9,875 nt of DNA from an uncultured Collinsella sp. (GCA_900551635.1 URWQ01000037.1:1-9875); one strand, 5' to 3'; shown: positions 1 to 7,187, numbered from the stretch's first letter. Numbers and translations are program-made. Notes: a model not told the origin generated them from the sequence alone.

Positions 1-2939
1 TAGACCTTGCCGCCGGGCAGCTGGCCGCCCTCGCCGGGCTTCGCGCCCTGTGCCATCTTGATCTGGATCTCACTGGCGGAGACGAGGTACTTGCTCGTCA
101 CGCCGAAGCGGGCAGACGCCACCTGCTTGATGGCGGAGTTCTTGGAGTCACCGTTGGCCAGCGGGGTCTCGCGACGCGGATCCTCGCCGCCCTCGCCCGA
201 GTTGGAACGGCCGTGCAGGCGGTTCATGGCGATGGCCATGCACTCGTGTGCCTCTTTGCTGATGGAACCGTACGACATGGCGCCGGTGTTAAAGCGGCGG
301 ACGATGTTGAGCGCGGGCTCCACCTCGTCGAGCGAAACCGGCGTGCGGCCGCTGGCATTAAAGTCAAGCAAGTCGCGCAGGCGCACGGCACGGCCCGTGC
401 GGTGCAGGCGAGCGCTGTACTCTTTAAAGGTGTCGTAGCTGTCCTCGCGGCAGGCGGTCTGCAGCAGATAGACGGTCTGCGGATCGATAAGGTGATCCTC
501 GCCGCCGAGCGGGCGCCACTTGGTCAGACCCAACGTGGACAGCTGATCGGGAGCCGGGCTCTTAAGGATAGCGAGCGCGGCGTCGTAGCGCTCATTCTGC
601 TCGCGCTCGACATCCTCGACGCCCATACCGCCCACACGGCTCACCGTACCGGCGAAGTACGCGTTGACGAACTCCGGCGTAAAGCCCACGGCCTCGAAGA
701 TCTGCGCCGAATGGTAGCTCTGCACCGTGGAGATGCCCATCTTGGACATGATGGAGACGATGCCCGCCGTCGCGGCCTTGTTGTAGTTGGCGATGCCCTG
801 CTCGGCCGTCACATCCAAATCGCCGCGTGCCGCCAGATCGCGGATGCACGCATGTGCGTTGTACGGATAGATACCGCTCGCGGAGTAGCCCACCAGCGCC
901 GCAAAGTCATGCGGGGACACGGCGTCGCCGCACTCCACCACGATATCGGCAAAGGTACGCACGCCAGCGCGGATCAGGTGGTTGTGCACGCAGCCCACGG
1001 CAAGCAGCGACGGCACGGGCACCTCGCCCGCAACGGCACGATCGCTCAACACCACAATGTTCACGCCGTCGCGGACCGCAGCCTCAACGTCCTCTGCAAG
1101 CTGCTTGAGCGCGGCCTGCAGCGCGCCCTCACCGGCATCGCGGCGGTACACGGCACGGAAGCGACGGGTCTTAAAGCCCACGCGGTCGATGGCACAGATA
1201 CGCTCGAACTCCTCCTCGTTGAGCAACGGGCGCTCCAAGCGCACCAGCTGACATGCCGTGCGGGAGTCCTCGAGCAGGTTGCCGTGGTTGCCCAGGTAGA
1301 GCGTGGTCGAGGTGACCATATGCTCGCGCAGGGCGTCGATCGGCGGGTTCGTGACCTGAGCGAACAGCTGATAGAAGTAGTCGAAGAACGAGCGCGTCTT
1401 CTTGGACAGGCAGGCCAGCGGCGCATCGATACCCATCGAGGCGAGCGGCGCCTTGCCCTGCTGGGCCATGGGACGCACGACTTCGTCAACATCATCCCAG
1501 TGATACCCGAGCTTGGCCATGCGCACGGCGGCGGGCACCTCGGCATCCTCGGCGGGCGCGGGCGCGGCGGGCTTGTCGAGTGCGTCGACGGTCAGCGTCT
1601 CCTCGGCGATCCAGTCGCGATAGGGCTTTTCCTTGGCGTAACGGGCGCGCAGCTCGTCGTTGTAGATGACGCGGCCGCGGGCAAAATCGACCTCGAGCAT
1701 CTGGCCCGGTCCCAGGCAGCCGCTCGTCAGGATGTTCTCGGGGCTCACCTCGATGGTGCCCACCTCGCTTGCCAGCATAAAGCGACCGTCGCGCGTCACA
1801 TAGTAGCGGGCGGGACGCAAGCCGTTACGGTCGAGGGCGGCACCCAGCGTGCGACCGTCGGTAAAGGCGATAGCGGCAGGACCGTCCCACGGCTCCATGA
1901 GCATGGACTGGTAGGCGTCGTAGGCGCGGCGCTCCTCGCTCAGGCTGTCGTTGTGGTCCCACGGCTCGGGCAGCAGCATGGATGCGGCGCGCGTGAGCGG
2001 ACGGCCGTTCATGACCAAAAACTCGAGCACGTTGTCCAGAATCGCGGAGTCGGAACCCTCGCGGTTGATGATGGGCATCACGCGCTCAAGATCGTGCTGC
2101 AACACGGGGCTGTACAGGTTGGGTTCGCGAGCGCGAATCCAGTTGACGTTGCCCTTGAGGGTGTTGATCTCGCCGTTGTGGATGATAAAGCGGTTGGGGT
2201 GCGCACGCTCCCAGCTGGGCGTGGTGTTGGTGGAGTAGCGCGAGTGAACGAGCGCCACGGCCGTTTTGACGGCGGCGTCGTTGAGGTCGATGAAGAAGCG
2301 GCGCATCTGCGTGGCGACCAGCATACCCTTGTACACGATGGTGCGCGAGCTCATGGAGCACACATAGAAGATCTTGTCGCGCAGGGCAAACTCGGCGTCG
2401 GCCTTCTTTTCGATGGTGCGGCGGCACACGTACAGGCGGCGCTCGAAGGCGTCGCCGGCGGGCGTGTCGTCCGGACGGCCCAGGAAAGCCTGCAAGATGG
2501 TGGGCATGCAGGCGCGGGCTGTCTCGCCCAGGTCGTGCGGGTCGACCGGCACCTCGCGCCAAAAGAGCAGCGGCACGCCGGCCTCGGCGCAGCCCTCCTC
2601 AAACACGCGACGGGCATCCTCTACGCCTTTGTCGTCCTGCGGGAAGAACAGCATGGCCACGCCATAGTCGCCCTCTGCCGGCAGAATCTGGCCGCACTTT
2701 TGGGCCTCTTTACGGAAAAAGTGATGCGGAACCTGGAACAGGATGCCGGCGCCGTCGCCGGTGTTCTTCTCGAGTCCCGTGCCGCCGCGGTGCTCCAAGT
2801 TGACCAGAATGGACAGTGCGTCGTCCAGGATCTGGTGATGGAGCTCGCCGTTGATATCGGCAAGCGCGCCGATGCCACACGCATCGTGATCGAATTCGGG
2901 GCGATAAAGGCCCTGCTGCTGAGCGGAATCTGCCTGCAT
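1..2939 (-). CDS. gltB: Glutamate synthase large (alpha) subunit, C-terminus off the window
   Basis: The product makes two L-glutamate from 2-oxoglutarate and glutamine, using electrons normally supplied by GltD. The window holds residues 1-979 of a protein that is usually about 1,500 residues; the frame stays open to the left edge. A 20-residue propeptide precedes Cys21 (motif ACGIG), the class II glutamine amidotransferase nucleophile expected to become the mature N-terminus. LEHRGG follows at about 48-53, and the NGE motif at 255-257 forms the oxyanion site in this family. The FMN domain begins with GAMSYGSISKEAHE (about 886-899) and GEGGEDP; the last residues read KPGEGGQLPGGKV. The 3Fe-4S cysteines and C-terminal beta-helix would lie outside. 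The ATG at 2937-2939 has GGGGAGG (2946-2952) six bases upstream and leaves a propeptide of normal length. gltD may lie further left, but this cannot be seen here. Confidence 0.97.
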   Translation of the reverse strand, partial: MQADSAQQQGLYRPEFDHDACGIGALADINGELHHQILDDALSILVNLEHRGGTGLEKNTGDGAGILFQVPHHFFRKEAQKCGQILPAEGDYGVAMLFFPQDDKGVEDARRVFEEGCAEAGVPLLFWREVPVDPHDLGETARACMPTILQAFLGRPDDTPAGDAFERRLYVCRRTIEKKADAEFALRDKIFYVCSMSSRTIVYKGMLVATQMRRFFIDLNDAAVKTAVALVHSRYSTNTTPSWERAHPNRFIIHNGEINTLKGNVNWIRAREPNLYSPVLQHDLERVMPIINREGSDSAILDNVLEFLVMNGRPLTRAASMLLPEPWDHNDSLSEERRAYDAYQSMLMEPWDGPAAIAFTDGRTLGAALDRNGLRPARYYVTRDGRFMLASEVGTIEVSPENILTSGCLGPGQMLEVDFARGRVIYNDELRARYAKEKPYRDWIAEETLTVDALDKPAAPAPAEDAEVPAAVRMAKLGYHWDDVDEVVRPMAQQGKAPLASMGIDAPLACLSKKTRSFFDYFYQLFAQVTNPPIDALREHMVTSTTLYLGNHGNLLEDSRTACQLVRLERPLLNEEEFERICAIDRVGFKTRRFRAVYRRDAGEGALQAALKQLAEDVEAAVRDGVNIVVLSDRAVAGEVPVPSLLAVGCVHNHLIRAGVRTFADIVVECGDAVSPHDFAALVGYSASGIYPYNAHACIRDLAARGDLDVTAEQGIANYNKAATAGIVSIMSKMGISTVQSYHSAQIFEAVGFTPEFVNAYFAGTVSRVGGMGVEDVEREQNERYDAALAILKSPAPDQLSTLGLTKWRPLGGEDHLIDPQTVYLLQTACREDSYDTFKEYSARLHRTGRAVRLRDLLDFNASGRTPVSLDEVEPALNIVRRFNTGAMSYGSISKEAHECMAIAMNRLHGRSNSGEGGEDPRRETPLANGDSKNSAIKQVASARFGVTSKYLVSASEIQIKMAQGAKPGEGGQLPGGKV

Positions 2940-3123
2940 CGCGATCCTCCCCTAGCTATTAGACAGTCAGTTGACTAGGCATACTAGGTGCATCGCCGGC
3001 CCGTTGTGTTTCCCGCCCGTTTCGAAACAATCGCGTAACGCACGCCCTACGAGTGGGCGCCGCCGACCTCAAGAGCGACAACAAGGACCCCAGGCTCGGC
3101 CCGTAAGCTCACCGCTTCAAACA

Positions 3124-3338
3124 TCTCAATCTGTAACAGGAAGACCCAATTTTGGCGCCTAGATGTTACAGATTGAGATTTTCTGCAGGACGGTTTTGGT
3201 TTGTCTCGATCTGTAACACGAAGGGCCGGTTTTGGCGGTCAGCTGTTACAGATCGAGATTTTCCATAGGACCATTTCTTCCTGTCTCGATCTGTAACACC
3301 TAGGCCCAATTTCCATCTCCAGTTGTTACAGATCAAGA
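3124..3338. repeat. Three tandem palindromes, family A, exact 80-bp period
   Basis: Units lie at 3124-3178, 3204-3258 and 3284-3338. Each is 55 bp: a 15-bp left arm (TCTCRATCTGTAACA), a 25-bp spacer and a 15-bp right arm (TGTTACAGATYRAGA). Linkers are 25 bp and related, each starting with TTTTC and containing AGGAC, so the repeat period is exactly 80 bp. Arms pair perfectly in units 1 and 2; unit 3 has one C/A mismatch. Arm position 5 is an A/T pair in unit 1 and a G/C pair in unit 2, a compensatory change. Spacers are less conserved but share a CC-rich then TTT pattern. Function unknown; the structure suits hairpin-forming intergenic repeats or paired operator sites. Confidence 0.95.
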
Positions 3339-3396
3339 CATTTCGGCAATCCCCTTTCACCATCCTATTCAAATACGGCAATTCTGTTAGTCTTGG

Positions 3397-3425
3397 TTAA
3401 CTTTTTAGCATAAAACGGGTATCCT
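3397..3425 (+). promoter_or_regulatory. Candidate promoter of mntH
   Basis: TTAACT (3397-3402) and TATCCT (3420-3425) are separated by 17 bp, each matching four of six positions of the sigma-70-type consensus. Transcription would begin near 3432, giving a leader of about 30 bases. An overlapping alternative is TTAGTC (3387-3392) with CATAAA (3409-3414), 16 bp apart. The choice is by eye. Confidence 0.4.
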
Positions 3426-3461
3426 TTGCGGCGTCAAACAAACGGCACGCAGGAGCTCACC

Positions 3462-4718
3462 ATGCTCAACCATCTCAAACAACACTTTGGCTCGCACCGC
3501 ACCGGAGGCCACGGAGGTCTGGATATCGCCCGGCATATCGGCCCCGGGCTGCTCGTGACCGTCGGCTTTATCGATCCGGGCAACTGGGCCTCCAACATGG
3601 CCGCCGGCTCGCAGTTTGGCTACGCGCTGCTGTGGATCGTCACGCTGTCCACGATCATGCTCATCGTGCTGCAGCACAACGCGGCGCACTTGGGCATCGC
3701 CACGGGCACCTGTCTTGCCGAGGCCACGACACGCTACCTCCCTCGCATCGTGGGACGCGCGGTACTCGCCAGCGCCTATCTCGCGACCATCGCCACCGCC
3801 ATGGCCGAAGTCCTGGGCGGCGCGATTGCCCTTCAAATGCTCTTTGGGCTGCCCGTGCGCGCGGGCTGCGTCATCGTGGCGGCAGTATCGATGGCGATGC
3901 TCATGACGAGCTCCTACAAGCGCGCCGAGCGATGGATCATCGCCTTCGTAGGCGTGGTAGGACTCTCGTTTTTGGCTGAGCTTACGCTGGTCAAGGTCGA
4001 CTGGCCGCAGGCCGCCGCAAGCTGGATCACACCCAGTATGCCCACCGGCTCGGCCGCGATTATCGTAAGTGTCCTAGGCGCGGTTGTTATGCCTCACAAC
4101 CTCTTCCTGCACTCCGAGGTCATCCAATCCATGCACTTCGAAGGCCAAGGCAAGCAGGTTATCGAGGAACGTCTGCGCTACGAGCTCTTCGACACGCTCT
4201 TTTCGATGGGCGTGGGCTGGGCGATCAACTCGGCCATGGTCATCCTGGCCGCAACGACCTTCTTTGCGCACGGCATTGTCGTAGACGACCTCGCCGTCGC
4301 AGCGGACACGCTCTCCCCCATTCTGGGCCCGGCAAGCTCGACCATCTTTGCGGTGGCACTGCTGTTTGCGGGCATATCGAGTAGTGTGACGGCGGGCATG
4401 GCGGCGGGCACCATCACCGCGGGCATGTTCGACGAGGAATACGACATCCACGACCGGCACTCATCGATTGGAGTGGCGGTCTGTTTCGTCGGCGCAGTGG
4501 CGGCGTGCCTGATCGTCCCGAATCCTTTTGAGGGTCTCATCTGGAGTCAGGCGCTGCTGTCGCTTCAGTTGCCGATTACGGTCTTTGTGCTCATACGACT
4601 CACCAGTTCGCCCCGCGTTATGGGCAAATACGCCAACTCGCGCCCGCTCAACGCGCTGCTCGTAGGGATCGGCGTCATCGTGACGATTCTCGACATCGTG
4701 CTGCTAACGGGGATGTAA
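3462..4718 (+). CDS. mntH: Nramp-family Mn2+/Fe2+ proton symporter
   Basis: This is a 418-residue inner-membrane divalent metal importer, close to the usual length of about 410. The two metal-binding motifs of the family are intact: DPGN at 38-41 in broken helix 1 and MPH at 210-212 in helix 6. The Met is typical of true Mn/Fe transporters and is missing from Mg2+-type relatives. Hydrophobic segments occur at roughly 27-45, 53-72, 97-127, 133-150, 157-177, 197-217, 247-268, 290-316, 336-353, 362-380 and 397-416, which fits 11 helices. SLQLP with Gln363 and Gln369 marks helix 10. The ATG at 3462 has AGGAG (3451-3455) six bases upstream. An in-frame TTG at 3426 would add 12 polar residues but lacks a ribosome-binding site. 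The gene stands alone between repeat copies. Confidence 0.95.
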   Translation: MLNHLKQHFGSHRTGGHGGLDIARHIGPGLLVTVGFIDPGNWASNMAAGSQFGYALLWIVTLSTIMLIVLQHNAAHLGIATGTCLAEATTRYLPRIVGRAVLASAYLATIATAMAEVLGGAIALQMLFGLPVRAGCVIVAAVSMAMLMTSSYKRAERWIIAFVGVVGLSFLAELTLVKVDWPQAAASWITPSMPTGSAAIIVSVLGAVVMPHNLFLHSEVIQSMHFEGQGKQVIEERLRYELFDTLFSMGVGWAINSAMVILAATTFFAHGIVVDDLAVAADTLSPILGPASSTIFAVALLFAGISSSVTAGMAAGTITAGMFDEEYDIHDRHSSIGVAVCFVGAVAACLIVPNPFEGLIWSQALLSLQLPITVFVLIRLTSSPRVMGKYANSRPLNALLVGIGVIVTILDIVLLTGM

Positions 4719-4748
4719 TTGGGATGGCGTGACTGTCCAGATATAACG

Positions 4749-4788
4749 TCTCAATCTGCAACACGTGAGACCGTTTTAAACCGTCAGA
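4749..4788. repeat. Decayed copy of palindrome family A
   Basis: TCTCAATCTGCAACA (4749-4763) matches the left arm of the first unit at 3124 with one change. The next 25 bases keep the spacer pattern of unit 2 (ACG..AG.CCG.TTTT....GTCAG). The right arm expected at 4789-4803 is absent; the terminator hairpin begins there. It lies 30 bp after the mntH stop codon. Confidence 0.75.
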
Positions 4789-4794
4789 TAAATC

Positions 4795-4830
4795 AAAAGG
4801 GTCCCGGCCGAGAATTCGACCGGGACCCTT
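4795..4830 (-). terminator. Strong hairpin between mntH and rubredoxin genes
   Basis: AAGGGTCCCGG (4797-4807) pairs perfectly with CCGGGACCCTT (4820-4830), and CGA/TCG inside the loop can extend the stem. Reading on the minus strand the stem ends in TTTT before GATTT, so it mainly serves the rubredoxin gene. On the plus strand only two T follow, so a role for mntH is less certain. It is the only terminator-like structure in the convergent interval. Confidence 0.8.
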
Positions 4831-4870
4831 GGACAGAGCTATGTGTTGTTGCAAGTCGTGTGTCTACGAG

Positions 4871-5011
4871 CTACTCCTCGACAAGCTCAAACTCATCGGG
4901 GCCGACGCCGCAGACCGGGCACACGTAGTCCTCGGGCAGCTCGGGCGTGTCGACCTCAACCTCGTAACCGCAAACGGTGCACACAAACTTATACGTCTTC
5001 TCCTCAGCCAT
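4871..5011 (-). CDS. Short rubredoxin-like iron protein
   Basis: This 46-residue one-electron carrier has two CxxC knuckles, C11-x2-C14 (CTVCGYE) and C31-x2-C34 ([12 protein letters not shown]), which would hold one Fe(Cys)4 centre in the cytoplasm. The gap between the pairs is 16 residues; classical rubredoxins of about 53 residues have 29. The usual DPxxGDPxxGIxPGT loop is therefore missing, making it closer to rubredoxin domains fused to other redox proteins. The ATG at 5009-5011 has AGAGGAG (5018-5024) six bases upstream. It lies 88 bp after the flavin reductase gene on the same strand but has its own promoter-like sequence, and ends before the strong hairpin at 4797-4830. I assign no symbol because the short-loop type differs from classical rubredoxins. 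Confidence 0.9.
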   Translation of the reverse strand: MAEEKTYKFVCTVCGYEVEVDTPELPEDYVCPVCGVGPDEFELVEE

Positions 5012-5054
5012 GATGTTCTCCTCTCGAACGTGACTGCTGGTGTACTTACTTATT

Positions 5055-5082
5055 AGTATATATTCTTAATAATATAATGCAA
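5055..5082 (-). promoter_or_regulatory. Promoter of the rubredoxin gene
   Basis: Reading on the minus strand, TTGCAT (5077-5082) and TATACT (5055-5060) are 16 bp apart in a very AT-rich stretch between two GC-rich genes. The start would fall about 35-40 bases before the ATG. The imperfect dyad TTATATTATTAAGAA (5063-5077, minus strand) fills the spacer and could bind a repressor. Confidence 0.6.
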
Positions 5083-5099
5083 GTATTTTTAGAACATTT

Positions 5100-5603
5100 C
5101 TAGCCTTGATACGACGAGGCTTTGGGCGGCGTCTTGCCCTTTAGCACCTTGTGATAGTAGTCGTACGTCAGCGGCGTCTCGTCGCTCAGGCGCTCGGCAT
5201 CCTCGACCTCGCCAATAAACAGCAGATGCGTGCCCACATCCACAGTGTCGATCAAACGGCAGCTAAACAGGGCCGCCGCGTGCTCAGGCACATAGGGCAT
5301 GCCCAGAGCCGTCTCGCGGGTATCGTATTTGGCAAACTTGTCATAATCGCTGCTGGTGCGGAACCCAAAGTTACCGATGTAGAGCATGTCGGCGGTCTGA
5401 TCGATCACGGTCAGCGCGAACGCTTTGGCCGATGCGATGACGCCCGAGGTGACATTGTCCTTGTTCACGGCAACCGAAATACGCGGCGGCATGGACGTCA
5501 CCTGCACCGCAGTGTTGATGACGCAGCCGGCGCGCAACCCGTCTGCCGCAGCGCTCACCACGTACAGACCGCTCGGCATGGTAAAGAACGCAGTTTTGTC
5601 CAT
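5100..5603 (-). CDS. Flavin reductase-like FMN-binding protein
   Basis: This 167-residue cytoplasmic protein belongs to the flavin reductase-like split-barrel family, which binds FMN and passes NAD(P)H electrons to flavin or a protein partner. Visible features are the N-terminal core GLYVVSAA (12-19), AGCVINTAVQVTSMPPRISV (25-44) and the family signature GTHLLFIGEV (124-133). The C-terminal LTYDYYHKVLKGKTPPKASSY resembles the reductase half of high-molecular-weight rubredoxin (Hrb) proteins, which is fused there to rubredoxin. The ATG at 5601-5603 has GGGGAG (5612-5617) eight bases upstream. The frame is open further upstream to 5795 but would cross the smpB terminator, so I reject a longer protein. 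The rubredoxin gene directly downstream is its likely electron partner. The exact reaction is not proven. Confidence 0.88.
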   Translation of the reverse strand: MDKTAFFTMPSGLYVVSAAADGLRAGCVINTAVQVTSMPPRISVAVNKDNVTSGVIASAKAFALTVIDQTADMLYIGNFGFRTSSDYDKFAKYDTRETALGMPYVPEHAAALFSCRLIDTVDVGTHLLFIGEVEDAERLSDETPLTYDYYHKVLKGKTPPKASSYQG

Positions 5604-5654
5604 AACGATCACTCCCCTAGCTCGAGTTGGAACCTCATGAATGTATGTACCCAC

Positions 5655-5688
5655 AAAAAAGGCGGCACCCATAACGGACGTCGCCTTT
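5655..5688 (-). terminator. Rho-independent terminator after smpB
   Basis: AAAGGCG (5658-5664) pairs with CGCCTTT (5682-5688); a G-U and a C-G pair extend the stem to about nine. On the minus strand the stem runs into six T. It lies after the smpB stop codon and before the flavin reductase gene, so it separates the two transcripts. Confidence 0.85.
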
Positions 5689-5730
5689 GAGACATATGTG
5701 TCAGAACAGTAAGAAAGATGAGACGCCCGC

Positions 5731-5797
5731 AGTTGCGGTGAAATAGGGACTGAATAGCCCCTCAAATAGGCAAAACAGTCCGTATTCCACCGCAACT
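5731..5797. repeat. Long imperfect palindrome, family C
   Basis: A 22-bp left arm (5731-5752, beginning AGTTGCGGTG) pairs with a right arm (5776-5797, ending CACCGCAACT) with two mismatches, around a 23-bp centre. Ten outer base pairs and six inner ones (GGACTG/CAGTCC) are perfect. It sits 13 bp after the smpB stop codon and before the T-tailed terminator. It lacks a T-tract and is unlike families A and B, so it looks like another dispersed intergenic element. Confidence 0.9.
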
Positions 5798-5809
5798 TAT
5801 ACAGAGTGC

Positions 5810-6280
5810 CTAGCGGTTGCGTTCCTTAAGGGCGCGGTCGATCTCGCGTTGGACATCACGCTTGGCCATGTCCTCGCGCTTGTCGTAGAGCTTCTTGCCG
5901 CGACCCAGACCCAGCAGCAGCTTTACGCGGCCGTCGGTATTAAAGTAGAGTTCCAACGGAACCAGCGCATAACCACGGTTGCGAAGTTTGCCGTCAAGAA
6001 AGTCGATCTCCTTGCGGTGCAGCAGCAGACGACGCCGACGGTCGGGATCGCGATTCCACACGCCACCATGGCTATAAGGGTGGATATGCAGGCCGACGAG
6101 CCAGCACTCCCCGCCGCGGATCAGCGCGAAGGTATCGGTGATCTGGCAGGCGCGCTCGCGAATCGACTTAACCTCGGTGCCACTCAGTTCAATACCGCAC
6201 TCAAATGTCTCATCGATAAAGTACTCGTGATGTGCCGAGCGATTCTTGGAAATGAGTTTGCGCTCGCGCTTACTGGGCAT
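5810..6280 (-). CDS. smpB: SsrA-binding protein (trans-translation)
   Basis: SmpB binds tmRNA (SsrA) and delivers it to stalled ribosomes so that nascent chains are tagged and released. The 156-residue length is normal. Family segments are all present: NRSAHHEYFI (13-22), ELSGTEVKSIRE (31-42), the RRRRLLLHRKEI stretch (81-92), GYALVPLELYF (103-113) and the basic tail GRGKKLYDKRE (127-137) that enters the mRNA channel. The ATG at 6278-6280 has AAGGAGG six bases upstream, inside the 3' end of the TPR gene. The two frames overlap by 11 nt, implying cotranscription and coupled translation. No ssrA gene is seen in the window. Transcription ends at the hairpin at 5658-5688. Confidence 0.97.
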   Translation of the reverse strand: MPSKRERKLISKNRSAHHEYFIDETFECGIELSGTEVKSIRERACQITDTFALIRGGECWLVGLHIHPYSHGGVWNRDPDRRRRLLLHRKEIDFLDGKLRNRGYALVPLELYFNTDGRVKLLLGLGRGKKLYDKREDMAKRDVQREIDRALKERNR

Positions 6281-7187
6281 CGCCGGCCTCCTTGGCGCCG
6301 TCGGCGTTTGAGCCCGCAGTCTCGCGCTTTGCCTTGCGCTCGGCATTGAGCTCGGCATCGCTCTCGCGCACCAGTTTGATAATCGCCGCGCAGGCCTCCT
6401 CGCCCACCAAGTCGCGAGCACGTACCGTCAGGCGCGTCGCCTCCTGCTTGTCGCCGTCGCTTGCAGCATCGGTCGCGCACATAATCAGGCAGATGGCAAT
6501 CTCGGCCGAAGGCGAGGTCGGCACGCCTTGCAGGGCCAATTCACCCATCACGTGGTCGTCGCTCTCATCAGCGGCATCCGGATAGGTGGTATGGATCTTG
6601 TTGAGCAGGCGCGTCGTATGCGCATCGTTGGGCGCCAGGCGCAGCGCCAGACGCGCGCAGCCCACGGCAGCCGAAACGTTCTCGGTCTCGGGCTCCAAGA
6701 AGTACTGACCTAGATTGGCGTAAGCGCGGGCGGCGCACTTGCCATCGCTTGCACGCTCCAGCACCGAGAACGAGAGCGATGCCCATTCCTGCTTGTCCTC
6801 GAGTGCACGGAACAGCTCGGCCAAATCCAAGCGATAGTTGCAGTTCATGGGGTCCCAACGCACAGCCTGCATCAGGGCATTACGAGCGCTTACATAATCC
6901 TGCTGGCGAATGTAGGCAAACGCCATGTCAGAGTACAGGCGGTCAAACGGCACCTCGACCTGCATGAGCTCGCGCGGATCCTTCTCCACGCGGCGATAGG
7001 CCAAGCGCTCAAACTTGCTATCGAAGCTAAAGTATTGACGCTTCTCCTCCGTCTTGCACTCAGCATCAATATACTCCTCGGCGAGCTCCACCAGACGCTC
7101 CAGCAGCGGCGTCGCCGTAGCCAGGTCGCCCTGCGCCAGATAGTTCTCGGCATACGTGATGTCTTGCAAGCTGATGGGCAGATCCAT
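6270..7187 (-). CDS. Tetratricopeptide repeat protein, role unknown
   Basis: A 305-residue soluble protein with no signal peptide or membrane segment. A TPR-like helical pair spans about 13-43 (AENYLAQGDLATATPLLERL). Clearer TPR units follow at about 82-115 (YSDMAFAYIRQQDYVSARNA, then WDP) and 152-187 (AYANLGQYFL, then ALRLAPND). The last 30 residues (276-305) are highly charged and rich in Ala, Glu and Lys, probably disordered. Such repeats bind other proteins; no partner can be named. The ATG at 7185-7187 has GAGGAG five bases upstream; an in-frame upstream ATG at 7238 would add 17 residues reaching toward the tRNA terminator and is less likely. Its end overlaps smpB by 11 nt, so it is probably made together with SmpB, though a role in ribosome rescue is only a guess. 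Confidence 0.85.
   Translation of the reverse strand: MDLPISLQDITYAENYLAQGDLATATPLLERLVELAEEYIDAECKTEEKRQYFSFDSKFERLAYRRVEKDPRELMQVEVPFDRLYSDMAFAYIRQQDYVSARNALMQAVRWDPMNCNYRLDLAELFRALEDKQEWASLSFSVLERASDGKCAARAYANLGQYFLEPETENVSAAVGCARLALRLAPNDAHTTRLLNKIHTTYPDAADESDDHVMGELALQGVPTSPSAEIAICLIMCATDAASDGDKQEATRLTVRARDLVGEEACAAIIKLVRESDAELNAERKAKRETAGSNADGAKEAGDAQ

Larger units (their letters stand above)
2940..3461. other. Divergent intergenic region between gltB and mntH
   Basis: These 522 bp separate two genes reading outward. The gltB side (2940-3120) holds its ribosome-binding site, several CTAG tetranucleotides, the small dyad AGTCAGTTGACT (2965-2976) and the palindrome GTTTCGAAAC (3019-3028). 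I find no convincing -35/-10 pair for gltB there. The middle (3124-3338) is the three-unit palindrome array listed separately. The mntH side (3370-3461) is AT-rich and carries a candidate promoter. No open frame here has both a ribosome-binding site and recognisable protein features. Confidence 0.7.

Noticed and set aside
213..2978. A 921-codon open frame on the plus strand, antisense to gltB
   Set aside because: It mirrors the well-supported GltB frame, has no ribosome-binding site or recognisable domains, and its His/Arg/Ala/Val-rich composition is what GC-rich codon bias produces on the opposite strand.
3124..3338. CRISPR array
   Set aside because: Only three units, the repeats are long palindromes around variable centres, the linkers are related to each other, and no cas gene is nearby.
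3166..3381. A 71-codon minus-strand open frame across the family A palindromes
   Set aside because: Its sequence is mostly repeat arms and linkers, with no ribosome-binding site or protein-like features.
3405..3836. Minus-strand open frame opposite the start of mntH
   Set aside because: It is a shadow of mntH, with low-complexity composition and no start signals.
4719..4870. tmRNA or other structured RNA between mntH and rubredoxin
   Set aside because: Only a partial repeat and one terminator hairpin are present; there is no tRNA-like domain or tag-coding sequence.
5604..5795. Longer flavin reductase beginning upstream at 5795
   Set aside because: The extension would be translated through the smpB terminator and the family C palindrome; the ATG at 5603 has a good ribosome-binding site.
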